A stretch of 64,000 bases of DNA from an uncultured Bacilli bacterium. Its GTDB lineage: Bacteria > Bacillota_I > Bacilli_A > RF39 > UBA660. The stretch lies in the NCBI GenBank assembly GCA_944331895.1, contig CALVIX010000004.1, forward strand, positions 1 through 64,000. The letters run 5' to 3'. Position numbers and translations under genes: made by a program. Below the pieces are notes generated by a model. That model was given only the letters and a program-made list of their open reading frames with translations, did not search any database and was not told the origin of the DNA. This document shows, one piece after another, positions 52,175 through 61,529 of the stretch. The number at the start of each line of letters is the position of its first letter. Position 1 is the stretch's first letter.

Positions 52175-54586
52175 ATGAAATTGAAATTTAGAGCAGATTC
52201 AAAAGATATTACGATATTTTGTATTTTCTGTATAGCGCTTTTATATTTTGTTGCCATTGCAATATTAAATGTTGTAGAGTTTATCGAATCATCGACGTTG
52301 TGGGGATTTAATCCGATACCAGCATTTACGGAATATTTCTTCCCAACGATGGTTTTATATTTAATATGCTTGATATTGATTATTGCAAGTGTTTCTTCTT
52401 ATTTCTTTGATAGAGAAAAAGGAATTGGAGTTCAAGCTGGAAAAAAAGATAAAGGTGGATATTCTAGATGGGCGAAAGAAAAAGAATTGCAATCTCAAAA
52501 GGACATAAAAAAAGTTAATCCTGCCGATGATGAGATCCCATATGCTGGAGTTCCTTTAATCAATAAAGGAAAAGAAATGTGGGTAGATGATGGAGAATAT
52601 CACAATTTGATTATCGGAGCAACCGGAAGTGGTAAGACGCAGATCGTAGTAAACCCATTAGTTAAATTACTTGCAAAGCATGGGGAATCTATGATTGTAA
52701 CTGACCCAAAGGGTGAAATTTATGAGGAAAATGCTAATTTATTACGAGAAAAAGGATATAATATTGTCGTATTAAACTTTCGTGATCCATTGAAAGGGAA
52801 TTCATGGAATCCGATGACGTTACCTTATAATCTATATAAGAATGGAAATCAAGATAAGGCAATCGAGTTGATCGATGACTTAGCTGCTAACATTCTATAT
52901 GATGATAATTCTAAAAATCAGGATCCATTCTGGGAAAAGACATCAGCTGACTATTTTGCCGGATTATCTTTAGCGTTATTTGAAGATGCCGAAGAAGACG
53001 AAATCAATTTAAATAGTATTAGTTTAATGGTTAATATCGGTGAGGAAAAGTTAGCTGGATCTACATATATTAAAGAATATTTTAGTGATAAAGATCCGAG
53101 TGGAGCAGCTTATACAAATGCCTCAGGAACATTGATTGCTCCAAGTGAAACAAAGGGTAGTATTTTATCTGTATTTAAACAAAAGATAAAATTATTTGCA
53201 TCTCGTGAGAATTTATCAGAGATGTTAAGTTATAGTGATTTTGATATTAAAGATATCGGTCGACAAAAGACAGCTGTCTTTATCATAGTACAAGATGAGA
53301 AAACAACATATCACTCACTTGTAACGATTTTTTTGAAACAAACTTATGAAACATTAATCGATGTTGCACAAGAAAATGGTGGAAAATTACAATATCGTAC
53401 AAATTTCATTCTGGATGAGTTTGCCAATATGCCACCGCTAAAAGACGTTACGACAATGATTACTGCGTCACGTTCTAGAAGAATGAGATTTAATTTCATT
53501 ATCCAGAACTTTGCTCAATTATATCAAGTATATGGAAAAGAAAATGGTGAGACGATCAAGGGTAACTGTGGTAATATCATATACTTAATTAGTAGTGAGT
53601 TAGCAGCATTGGAAGAAATTAGTAAAATGTGTGGGGAAGTTAAATCAAAAGAGAAAGATAAAACAGCGAGCACACCACTCGTTACTGTCAGTGATTTACA
53701 GCGTCTCCAACAATTTGAAACAATTATTTTACGTTTGCGTACTATGCCGTTTAAGACGAAGTTAACGCCTAACTTTAAAATGATTCAAAATGGATTCTGG
53801 GGTAAGGAGTATCCAAAAGCGGATTATCCTATTAGAGAACGTAAAAAAGTAAAAGTATTTAATATTAAAAAGTTTGTTGATGAAAAGCGTAAGAAAAAGA
53901 TGGAAGAGATGTTTGGACCTTCTGCTGGGAAAGGACCAATGCCATCTCGTCCAATGCCATCTCGCCCAATGCCAGGTGGAATGCCATCTCGTCCGATGAC
54001 GCCACCAATGGGACCGACACCACCTGCAGGAGATTTTAACGTCGATGAGATCGTGAAGAGAATTGATGCAAAAATTGCAGAACTGGAAGAGGAAGAACGC
54101 AGAGAAAAAGAGGAGATGGAAAGAAAGAGAAAGAGGGAAGAAGAGAGAAGAATTAAAGAGGCTATGGATGCCAAAAGAAAAGAAAAACAAGAGCAACAAC
54201 GTGCGCAAATGGAATCTCATAGACCAAAGCCTCCAGTTTCTGAACCTCCAAGGCCAAAAGAACCACCACGTCCAATTACAGATGAGAAAAAGCCTACTCC
54301 AACAGTAATGCCAACGCCTCCTAAAGTGACACCAGTTCCACAGCATCCAGATGTGAGACGTGATGTAAGGCCTCAACCGAATATTGTACCACCAACTCCA
54401 AAGGAGAAAGAAGAAGCGGTATTTTCTGCCCCTATCTATGGTGATACAGATTTTCCAAAGCCATCTGTTCCTACACCAGAGAGAAAACCTGCTCCGAAAC
54501 CTCAAGTGGAATCAAGGGTAATTACACCGGCGGTAACGGATGATCAGTTTTTCGATGATTTCTTTAGTGATGATGACGATGAGTAA
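52175..54586 (+). CDS. VirD4/TraG-type coupling protein
   Basis: Coupling proteins recruit substrates to the T4SS. The 803-residue protein has two N-terminal membrane segments (~14-35, 58-76), Walker A GATGSGKTQ at 148-156, DPKGEIYEENANLL right after it, and Walker B ILDEFANMPPLKD, with ITASRSRRMRFNFIIQN following. The C-terminal 230 residues are unusual: Pro/Met-rich repeats (PMPSRPMP), a highly charged coiled coil (~640-700), a Pro-rich region and an acidic FFDDFFSDDDDE tail. That tail may be a substrate-recognition or adaptor arm. The SD AGGAGG precedes the ATG. It ends the cluster at a strong terminator. Confidence 0.93.
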   Translation: MKLKFRADSKDITIFCIFCIALLYFVAIAILNVVEFIESSTLWGFNPIPAFTEYFFPTMVLYLICLILIIASVSSYFFDREKGIGVQAGKKDKGGYSRWAKEKELQSQKDIKKVNPADDEIPYAGVPLINKGKEMWVDDGEYHNLIIGATGSGKTQIVVNPLVKLLAKHGESMIVTDPKGEIYEENANLLREKGYNIVVLNFRDPLKGNSWNPMTLPYNLYKNGNQDKAIELIDDLAANILYDDNSKNQDPFWEKTSADYFAGLSLALFEDAEEDEINLNSISLMVNIGEEKLAGSTYIKEYFSDKDPSGAAYTNASGTLIAPSETKGSILSVFKQKIKLFASRENLSEMLSYSDFDIKDIGRQKTAVFIIVQDEKTTYHSLVTIFLKQTYETLIDVAQENGGKLQYRTNFILDEFANMPPLKDVTTMITASRSRRMRFNFIIQNFAQLYQVYGKENGETIKGNCGNIIYLISSELAALEEISKMCGEVKSKEKDKTASTPLVTVSDLQRLQQFETIILRLRTMPFKTKLTPNFKMIQNGFWGKEYPKADYPIRERKKVKVFNIKKFVDEKRKKKMEEMFGPSAGKGPMPSRPMPSRPMPGGMPSRPMTPPMGPTPPAGDFNVDEIVKRIDAKIAELEEEERREKEEMERKRKREEERRIKEAMDAKRKEKQEQQRAQMESHRPKPPVSEPPRPKEPPRPITDEKKPTPTVMPTPPKVTPVPQHPDVRRDVRPQPNIVPPTPKEKEEAVFSAPIYGDTDFPKPSVPTPERKPAPKPQVESRVITPAVTDDQFFDDFFSDDDDE

Positions 54587-54612
54587 ATCTAGAAGTTTTC
54601 TAGATTTTCTTT
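54585..54612 (+). terminator. Terminator of the T4SS cluster
   Basis: AAATCTAGAA pairs with TTCTAGATTT, followed by TCTTTTT. Confidence 0.85.
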
Positions 54613-54688
54613 TTATCTTATTGAAAATGTGTGATTGTACTTTCTAATTTAGATTCACTATCATATATTAAATTGAGGGTGGTTGATG

Positions 54689-54979
54689 ATGATACCGAGT
54701 ATTTCCATTTCTGAACTATTGCACATGAATTTTCACGGAAATTTGATTGATCTTAGGAGTACGCAAAATTATAATAATAATCATATACCGGGAGCAATTC
54801 ATATTCCATTTGAGACGTTGCTCGCTAAAGCAAAGCAATTGTTGGATCCGAACGAAACATACTATATATATTGTCAAAAGGGAACAAAAAGCATAAGAGT
54901 TTGTCAAATCTTAAATCAAATGGGATATCATACGGTTAATGTTGCCGGGGGATACGAAAGTTGGATATTAGAAAAATAG
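54689..54979 (+). CDS. Small rhodanese-domain protein
   Basis: A single rhodanese domain of about 96 residues. It contains the sulfur-acceptor Cys in YCQKGTKS (YCxxGxxS signature) and the C-terminal GYHTVNVAGGYESW block. It probably transfers sulfane sulfur or acts in cyanide/thiol detoxification. Three start codons lie in a row (TTG, ATG, ATG); GAGGGTGG sits six bases before the last, which I use. It has a terminator of its own. Confidence 0.85.
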   Translation: MIPSISISELLHMNFHGNLIDLRSTQNYNNNHIPGAIHIPFETLLAKAKQLLDPNETYYIYCQKGTKSIRVCQILNQMGYHTVNVAGGYESWILEK

Positions 54980-54999
54980 AGTGGAGACACTCTATTTTT
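54974..54999 (+). terminator. Terminator after the rhodanese gene
   Basis: AAATAGAGTG pairs with CACTCTATTT, followed by TT. Confidence 0.83.
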
Positions 55000-55075
55000 A
55001 ATATATGATAGAAAGTGTTTTGTTTTTCTTTTGATTTGTATTATAATGGAAAGTAGGATAGGAAAGGAGATTGAC

Positions 55076-56143
55076 ATGGATTATATTATTATAGGACTAC
55101 TGGTCATAATTTTGATTCTCGTCGTTGTAAGTCTCATGAAAAACATCAATGAATCTAATATAACAGAACGTTTGGGGAAAATGGAAACAGAAGTGATTCG
55201 TGAACTTGGAGAATTTAAAATAGATTTAAATAAAGGAATGAATGAAGATTTCAATGCATTGAATGAAAAAATGGAAGAAAAATTACGCTTGATCAACGAT
55301 CGGGTAAATGAGCGGTTAGATGAAAATTTTGAACGGACTAATAAAACATTTACTTCCGTATTGGAACGTCTTTCGAAAATTGATGAGGCACAGAAAAAAA
55401 TAGATTTATTATCCAATGATATCGTTTCCTTACAGAGTGTATTGACGGACAAAAAAACGAGAGGAATTTTTGGGGAAGCTAATTTATCTCACATTATGGC
55501 AAGTGTATTTGGAGAACATAATGATAAAATATATCAGCTACAGTATTCTTTCGAAAATGGAACGATTGCCGATTGTGTCTTATTTGCACCTGAACCACTT
55601 GGTACGATTGCGATCGATTCAAAATTTCCATTAGAGCATTATCGTATTATGGTAGATAAAAGTCGTAGTAATGCAAGTAGACAAGAAGCGGAAAAACAAT
55701 TTAAGCAAGATATGAAAAAGCATATAGATGCGATCGCATCGAAGTATATTATTCCGGGTGTTACGAGTGATCAAGCTATTTTATTTTTGCCAGCTGAAGC
55801 TATTTTTGCAGAAGTCAATGCATATCATAGTGAGATTATCGAATATGCATATAAGAAAAGAGTTTGGATTACTTCTCCAACGACGCTCATTAGCACGTTA
55901 ACTACAATCCAAATGATTATTAAAAATATGGAGCGAGATCGATATGCATCTATTATTCATCAGCAACTTCGTCTGTTGGATGAAGAATTCAAAAGATATA
56001 AGGAGCGTTGGGATAAATTATCGCGCAGTATTGATACAGTGAGTCGAGACGTAAAAGAAATACATACTACGACGACGAAGATTACTAAACGATTTGATTC
56101 GATCAATCAAGTAGAAATGGATGATATACATGAAATTCAATAG
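55076..56143 (+). CDS. rmuC: RmuC-family DNA recombination protein
   Basis: RmuC limits inversions and rearrangements in Escherichia coli. This 355-residue protein has an N-terminal membrane segment (2-19), a long coiled coil (~25-120) and the conserved nuclease-like domain (GEANLSHIMASVFGEHND..., VLFAPEPLGTIAIDSKFPLEHY, AILFLPAEAIFAEVNA). The start ATG has GAAAGGAG seven bases upstream. The next gene starts within its end. It may be relevant to the inverted-repeat structures nearby, but only as general genome maintenance. Confidence 0.88.
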   Translation: MDYIIIGLLVIILILVVVSLMKNINESNITERLGKMETEVIRELGEFKIDLNKGMNEDFNALNEKMEEKLRLINDRVNERLDENFERTNKTFTSVLERLSKIDEAQKKIDLLSNDIVSLQSVLTDKKTRGIFGEANLSHIMASVFGEHNDKIYQLQYSFENGTIADCVLFAPEPLGTIAIDSKFPLEHYRIMVDKSRSNASRQEAEKQFKQDMKKHIDAIASKYIIPGVTSDQAILFLPAEAIFAEVNAYHSEIIEYAYKKRVWITSPTTLISTLTTIQMIIKNMERDRYASIIHQQLRLLDEEFKRYKERWDKLSRSIDTVSRDVKEIHTTTTKITKRFDSINQVEMDDIHEIQ

Positions 56144-56747
56144 AATATTAAATTTAATTTTAATATGTATTGCGATTTGTTGTGGAGTATATTTTGGAAT
56201 TGATAAGATGATATCGGGGGATCTTTATAGCGCACTGATTCGTCTATCTATCGTTCCTGTTATGTTGGTGCCATTGATTTTAAGAAAGTTATTTCATCGT
56301 GAAATAGGGCCTAAATTAGAAACGATATATTTGTTATTCGTATTTTGTGCACATTTTTTAGGATCTATTATAGATTTATATCATAGTGTACCTGGGTATG
56401 ATAAAGTAATGCATTTGCTTTCTGGTAGTGTTTCAGCTTTGGTAGCGTTATATGTTTTGATTAAGTTAAATCAGTATAGCGAAAAGTCATTACTTTTTAA
56501 TGTACTTTTTGTAATGGCATTTACGGTGATGATTGCTGGCTTTTGGGAGTATTATGAATATATTTGTGATCAGTTGTTTCAAAAAGATGCGCAAAACGTA
56601 TTAACGACGGGAGTGGGAGATACGATGCAAGATATGATTGCTGCGACAATAGGTAGCATTTTAGTTATAATTATGTATTTGTATGAAGTATTATCTCATT
56701 CTAAATGGTTTATTACGAGATTTATGCAGGAAACAAGGGAAAGCTAA
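56130..56747 (+). CDS. DUF2238-like polytopic membrane protein
   Basis: This 205-residue protein overlaps the end of rmuC and is hydrophobic with five or six membrane segments. Conserved blocks DLYHSVPGYDKVMHLLSG and FWEYYEYI...VGDTMQDMIAATIGSI resemble the DUF2238/YjdF-like family, which has no settled function. The start ATG at 56130 has a weak GGATG in the rmuC end. It is probably coupled to rmuC. Confidence 0.7.
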   Translation: MKFNRILNLILICIAICCGVYFGIDKMISGDLYSALIRLSIVPVMLVPLILRKLFHREIGPKLETIYLLFVFCAHFLGSIIDLYHSVPGYDKVMHLLSGSVSALVALYVLIKLNQYSEKSLLFNVLFVMAFTVMIAGFWEYYEYICDQLFQKDAQNVLTTGVGDTMQDMIAATIGSILVIIMYLYEVLSHSKWFITRFMQETRES

Positions 56748-56758
56748 CAGGAAAATCA

Positions 56759-58432
56759 ATGATTTCTTTGTATAATATGAATATGGAGAAACATTGGAAT
56801 AAAAAATATTTATCTTATCGAGAATTGAAAGAATGTGGATATGATCTACCATATTCTTTTTTGATGAAATCGTATCTAAAAGTTCATCATGCTTTATGGT
56901 TTCGTAAAAGATTAAATATGGAAAAAGAATATCTAGATAGAATGTATAACTGTACGGATACTAATATTGTTTTAGATGACGTACAAAGAAAAGTGATCGT
57001 TTGTGAAGAAGATCATATTTTTATTGTTGCTGGTGCAGGTAGTGGTAAGACGACAACCATCGTTGCAAAAGTGAAATATTTAATTGAGCGAAAGAAGATT
57101 TTACCCGAATGTATTCTTGTAATCACATATACAAATCAAGCAGTGAACGAGTTGAAAAAAAGATTTGGCGAAATGTTGGGTGCTTCGGTAAAAGTAATGA
57201 CATTTCATAAGTTCTGCTTTGATTTGGTTCAAGAACATGACGATGATTACTATGTGTGTGAAGACGATAGAGAAATTGTTCTAGACGCTATTTTTGAATG
57301 GAAACAGGAGTATCAAAAAAAATATGAGGTATTACATCATTTTTATTATGTAGAATTTGAATTGCCTGTAGATCATCCACAATCATTTTTAAAAAAATGT
57401 CAAAAGTTTATATCCCAGTTTTTAGAGTTAGGATATGTTTTAGAAGATTTTACCCTGTGGAAAAAACGATATTCGAGTGATCCGTCTACCTTGATATTCC
57501 TCGATTTTATAGAATGGATATATATTAGATACCTAAATATTTTAAAGGAAAACGATATGATTACTTTTCCACAGATGATTCGAAATGCAAGAGATATTTT
57601 AATGACGCAAAAAGAGAAATTTTCTTATGAATATGTATTTGTCGATGAGTTTCAAGATATTTCTAAAATTCGGTATCAAGTGATACGAGTGTTGATGGAA
57701 AAGTTTCAGGTGAAAACGATATGTGTAGGAGATGATTTTCAAGCGATTTACTCGTTCGCCGGATCTGATGTGAACTTCTTTTTTGAACAGATAAATTATG
57801 CACATGGTATGGAAGTATTTTATATTGTGAATACTTATCGAAATAGTCAACAATTGATTAAGATAGCTGGAGAGTTTATCATGAAAAATAAATTTCAATT
57901 AACAAAGCAGTTGCGCTCACTGAAAAAAGAAAAATGTCCGATTACTCTTTTTCCTTACCAAGGGGACTTTATTTTTATATTACGCTATATATTAAAAGAA
58001 ATTTATATGTATGATCATCATGCGGAAGTTTTATTTTTAGGAAGATATCAGTTTGATGAAAAAATGTTGTGGGAAACTGAACTATTTACTAAGGAAGAAG
58101 AGAAGATGCAATGTAATTTATATCCTACATTAAATATTTCTTTTTATACTGTTCATCAATCGAAAGGATTAGGTTTTGATGAAGTTATTCTTTTGAATGG
58201 AAGTAAGGGAAGATATGGGTTTCCAACAGAAGTAAAAGAAGATAGAGTCGATCGAATATTGAGGAAGAACGGCGCAGAAGAACAATGGTGGGAAGAAAGG
58301 AGATTGTTTTACGTAGCGCTTACGAGAACAAAACATAAAGTGTATATATTATATCCTAAATATAGGGCCTCTGCATTTGTGAAAGAAATACAAAAAAAGA
58401 AACATGTAGAAACGAAATGGAATGTTTCATAA
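56759..58432 (+). CDS. UvrD/Rep-type superfamily 1 DNA helicase
   Basis: This 557-residue helicase has the full SF1A motif set: Q-motif region before Walker A GAGSGKTT (92-99), motif Ia ITYTNQAV, motif II FVDEFQD, motif III GDDFQAIYSFAGS, motif IV TYRNS, motif V TVHQSKGLGFDEV, and motif VI YVALTRTK. It has a ~60-residue N-terminal extension and is shorter than UvrD/PcrA (around 700), closer to helicase IV-like proteins. The ATG at 56759 follows CAGGAAAATCA. It probably works in repair or recombination. It converges with the next gene. Confidence 0.87.
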   Translation: MISLYNMNMEKHWNKKYLSYRELKECGYDLPYSFLMKSYLKVHHALWFRKRLNMEKEYLDRMYNCTDTNIVLDDVQRKVIVCEEDHIFIVAGAGSGKTTTIVAKVKYLIERKKILPECILVITYTNQAVNELKKRFGEMLGASVKVMTFHKFCFDLVQEHDDDYYVCEDDREIVLDAIFEWKQEYQKKYEVLHHFYYVEFELPVDHPQSFLKKCQKFISQFLELGYVLEDFTLWKKRYSSDPSTLIFLDFIEWIYIRYLNILKENDMITFPQMIRNARDILMTQKEKFSYEYVFVDEFQDISKIRYQVIRVLMEKFQVKTICVGDDFQAIYSFAGSDVNFFFEQINYAHGMEVFYIVNTYRNSQQLIKIAGEFIMKNKFQLTKQLRSLKKEKCPITLFPYQGDFIFILRYILKEIYMYDHHAEVLFLGRYQFDEKMLWETELFTKEEEKMQCNLYPTLNISFYTVHQSKGLGFDEVILLNGSKGRYGFPTEVKEDRVDRILRKNGAEEQWWEERRLFYVALTRTKHKVYILYPKYRASAFVKEIQKKKHVETKWNVS

Positions 58433-59716
58433 TGTTTCTTTAGTATACACTTTTCTAGTGATGACGTTGCTAGAGGTGATTAAAAATTCTTTATTTAAAT
58501 AATCGTAGTAAGTTCCCGGAGTAATAATACCGTTGACTGCAAGGACACCTTTTCCCAAGGAACCTAAGATATAATCTACGACCATAGCACAATTAGTTTT
58601 TAAAACGAAAAACTTTTTATGCTTCCCTCGCGTAATTCTTTTGAATTTAGCATTTGCTAATTTATAGAGGTCACTGGACATATCATCAAAGTCGCCATAC
58701 GGAATTTTTCCCATTTCGTATAATTGTAAATCTGGATAGTAATCTGCCGTATTGACCGATATTAAATCTTGAATTCTTTTTTGTACGTTTCGCTTTTGGT
58801 CAGCTGTCAGAGAAAGACCGAAGATAACGAGATAGCGATTTTTACTTTCAATCGCATAGTGGATATATTTTTCTTTGTCGGCGATACATATAATTCCGTC
58901 GCCGATTGCGTCGAATAATCTTCTAGAATGACGGTTATAGTTCCCATAGGAATATATCTTGTTTTCGAAGGCAATTTCTACATGTCCCATAGCAGCTGAT
59001 CCATTTTTTGCAAGATGAATAATAACTTCGATATCAGGACTTGAATTAGACTTACTGGCGTTAAAATCATCTGTGTCGTGTTCTACTTCTAACATTTCAT
59101 TGATACGAAAGAGTAATTTTTGTGGAATAAAAACGGTAAATAACAAAGGCAATGAAATCTTGATTCTCTCTTTCATTTTATTTGTGATTCTAGTAGGTAA
59201 AACCATTTGGATAAAATCGATAAAATAAGAAACTCCTAAGAAGATCATATATATTCCGATGACGATTTCAGCATATTTCATGTTATCTGTAGGTTTATAG
59301 ATAAGAAGTATAGCAAAGATGAGAGTGGCAATTCCTTCGCATAAAACGCGAAAACTACCGCGAATATGATATCTAAAATATATGACATAGTTGATAAAAT
59401 GTAGGGCGCTCATGATAAGAATATATAGACCGAAAACGATAGTGATACTTTTCAATATCAGTGGGGTTTGGTATTGAATAAATGTGGCGAATAATAGTTG
59501 AAATCCGCTTTCGATTAAGGTAGTTGCGATCTTTCCACGGCGTTTTCTTAAAATCGTTATAATTTGTACGATTGCTCGAAAGGAGATTCCAATCGATAGC
59601 AAAAACAGAATTAGTTCCATTAAAGCGGTCCCATCGATACAAGTAAAAATACCAATGATTATGAAAAAAACGCTGATTGCAAAGAAAGTATAAGTTTCAA
59701 TTTTTTTTTGAATCAT
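58427..59716 (-). CDS. DUF308-like membrane protein fused to a papain-like C-terminal domain
   Basis: I start at the ATG at 59716 because GAGGTG is six bases before it and TATAAT is close by; a longer reading lacks an SD. The 429-residue protein has six to eight membrane helices in its first 200 residues (HdeD/DUF308-like), followed by a cytoplasmic or extracellular domain containing H245 in MGHVEIAFENKIYSYGNY and C376 in LKTNCAMVVDYILG. H and C with GHVE...YSYG and TNC patterns look like DUF4105/LRAT/NlpC-type papain-like enzymes, with the usual order C...H permuted to H...C. The catalytic claim is inference. Its 3' end overlaps the helicase stop region by a few bases. Confidence 0.6.
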   Translation of the reverse strand: MIQKKIETYTFFAISVFFIIIGIFTCIDGTALMELILFLLSIGISFRAIVQIITILRKRRGKIATTLIESGFQLLFATFIQYQTPLILKSITIVFGLYILIMSALHFINYVIYFRYHIRGSFRVLCEGIATLIFAILLIYKPTDNMKYAEIVIGIYMIFLGVSYFIDFIQMVLPTRITNKMKERIKISLPLLFTVFIPQKLLFRINEMLEVEHDTDDFNASKSNSSPDIEVIIHLAKNGSAAMGHVEIAFENKIYSYGNYNRHSRRLFDAIGDGIICIADKEKYIHYAIESKNRYLVIFGLSLTADQKRNVQKRIQDLISVNTADYYPDLQLYEMGKIPYGDFDDMSSDLYKLANAKFKRITRGKHKKFFVLKTNCAMVVDYILGSLGKGVLAVNGIITPGTYYDYLNKEFLITSSNVITRKVYTKETL

Positions 59717-59839
59717 CGGTATCACCTCGATAGTATTATACAATAGAAAACTTGATAAAAATAGACAAAATCATAAAAAAATGTTGAAATACTTGCGAAA
59801 GTTAGCTATAATATTAGATAGAATAAAGGGAGGATAAAA

Positions 59840-61414
59840 ATGGGGAAATTATCAATAGTAGAATTAGGACAACCAAGAGAAGTTGATGTTGTTCGTTATT
59901 ATAAAAAAAATGATACAAATTATTTAATGTATACAAAAAATGAAATAGATGATCAAGGATATGTGAAGTTATATGCTGCTAAAATATCTGAAGAAAACGG
60001 GGTATTAAAAACAACAGATATTACAAATCCTACGGAGTGGAATGATGTAAAAAATACGATGAAACAAATCGTACGTGATAATCGTGAATTAAGCCCTGTT
60101 TCTGTAGAAGATTTAAATGTTGCGACACTACAAGGTTTAGAATTAACAGAACGTCATGTTTTCAAATTAGCAGAAAATATCGTATCCTATTTAAGTGCAA
60201 ATCAAAAGCAGTTTGAAGAAGAAGCAAAAGATAATTTTTCATTAGAACAATTGGCTCAAGAAACTCCAGAGGCACCGACGACATTTGAACAAGTGATAGC
60301 AGAAGAACCAAAGAATCAGCCAGAAATTTCTGCAGTAAATGATAACCCGTTTCAAATGTTTACGCCAGCTCCAGAGGAGACACCAAAAGAAAATGTATCA
60401 ATTGATCAGCCATCTGAACCAATTTCTATGGAAACGCCAGTTGCCGTAGAGGAAGCTCAACCAATGATTGAGGAAGCACAATTGAACATAGGAGAAACAG
60501 AGAATAAGGATGCTATTGAAGAATTAGATTTAAGTGGAATCGATTTACATGAGTCTCAAGATAATATCACGACGGATGAATCTTTATTATCTCCAAAAAC
60601 AGAGGCAGATGACAGTGCATTTTCAGGAGCAGAGACATTTACATTACCTCAAGAAGAATTAAAAGATGTAACTTTAATGAATGTTGATAATGAAAAAGAT
60701 AACGAAGTATCATCTTGGGAAAATTTCGAAATGCCAGTTCCACCAGTTGCTGATGCAACTGTAACTGTAGATCAACCAGAGACTCCTGAAGAAACTTTAG
60801 AAGAACAACCAGAAGAACATAAAGGATTTTTTGAAAACTTATTTGGTAAAAAGCATCAGGAAAAGAAACAAGATGAAGTTAGTGTAGATCCAGAATCTAA
60901 TATAAATGAAGCCAAAAAATTATTTACAAGTTTAGAGAGAAATGAAATTCAGTTACCTGTAGAACAAGATAGAAACGTTGATGAAATGATGTCTTCAGAA
61001 GATACTACAAATGAAAGTTCAATTATATTGCCTGAAGTAGAAGCTACAGATGAAGAACCATTAAGTCCTATTTCAGTTAATGATGTAGTAGCTGAAGAAT
61101 CTAAGCCTGAGGAAGCTCAACCATTTAATTTCAACGGATTTGATCCATTGAATGAGACACCTTCTTACGAAGTGCCAAGTTTTGAATCACTCGGTTTAAA
61201 TGACAATCATGGAAGTACTAAGGTTGAAATAGTACCAACATATACAGAACCAGTTACTGAAGAGCAACCTGATTTAACGGAAGCAAAATATCAAACGTTA
61301 TATTTTGATGAGAAAAGAAAGAATGAAGATCTATCTGAAAAAGTGGATTTACTTCAAATGGAAATTGATCAATTAAAGAAAAAATTAGAAGAAGTAAAAA
61401 ATATCGTATTATAA
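59840..61414 (+). CDS. Acidic, largely disordered protein with N-terminal DUF1292-like domain and C-terminal coiled coil
   Basis: This 524-residue protein has a globular start (residues 1-120; VVRYYKKNDTNYLMYTKNEIDDQG resembling DUF1292-like domains), a ~350-residue Glu/Pro/Thr-rich low-complexity middle with repeated EEAQP and EET patterns, and a C-terminal coiled coil (~490-520; EKVDLLQMEIDQLKKKLEE). No signal or membrane segment is present. GGGAGG precedes the ATG. It may be a scaffold or division-related protein by architecture, but no function is recognised. Confidence 0.55.
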   Translation: MGKLSIVELGQPREVDVVRYYKKNDTNYLMYTKNEIDDQGYVKLYAAKISEENGVLKTTDITNPTEWNDVKNTMKQIVRDNRELSPVSVEDLNVATLQGLELTERHVFKLAENIVSYLSANQKQFEEEAKDNFSLEQLAQETPEAPTTFEQVIAEEPKNQPEISAVNDNPFQMFTPAPEETPKENVSIDQPSEPISMETPVAVEEAQPMIEEAQLNIGETENKDAIEELDLSGIDLHESQDNITTDESLLSPKTEADDSAFSGAETFTLPQEELKDVTLMNVDNEKDNEVSSWENFEMPVPPVADATVTVDQPETPEETLEEQPEEHKGFFENLFGKKHQEKKQDEVSVDPESNINEAKKLFTSLERNEIQLPVEQDRNVDEMMSSEDTTNESSIILPEVEATDEEPLSPISVNDVVAEESKPEEAQPFNFNGFDPLNETPSYEVPSFESLGLNDNHGSTKVEIVPTYTEPVTEEQPDLTEAKYQTLYFDEKRKNEDLSEKVDLLQMEIDQLKKKLEEVKNIVL

Positions 61415-61429
61415 TAGAGTATCGATAAG

Positions 61430-61461
61430 AATGTAGACTAATTAAATAGTCTACATTTTTT
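61430..61461 (+). terminator. Terminator after the acidic protein gene
   Basis: AATGTAGACTA pairs with TAGTCTACATT, followed by TTTT. Confidence 0.87.
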
Positions 61462-61529
61462 GTGTTTGGTCATATATCTAAGATAACATAAAGGAAAAAA
61501 ATATGCATAAAATTAGATGAGGTGGATCT

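Noticed and set aside
53762-54505. A 247-residue open frame opposite the VirD4 C-terminal arm
   Set aside because: It is a shadow of the Pro/Lys/Glu-rich codons on the other strand, with no SD and an improbable Trp/Phe/Arg-rich composition.
36597-54586. Calling the cluster an integrative conjugative element
   Set aside because: No relaxase, integrase, excisionase or flanking direct repeats were seen, and the tRNA cluster lies 8.6 kb further on, separated by housekeeping genes.
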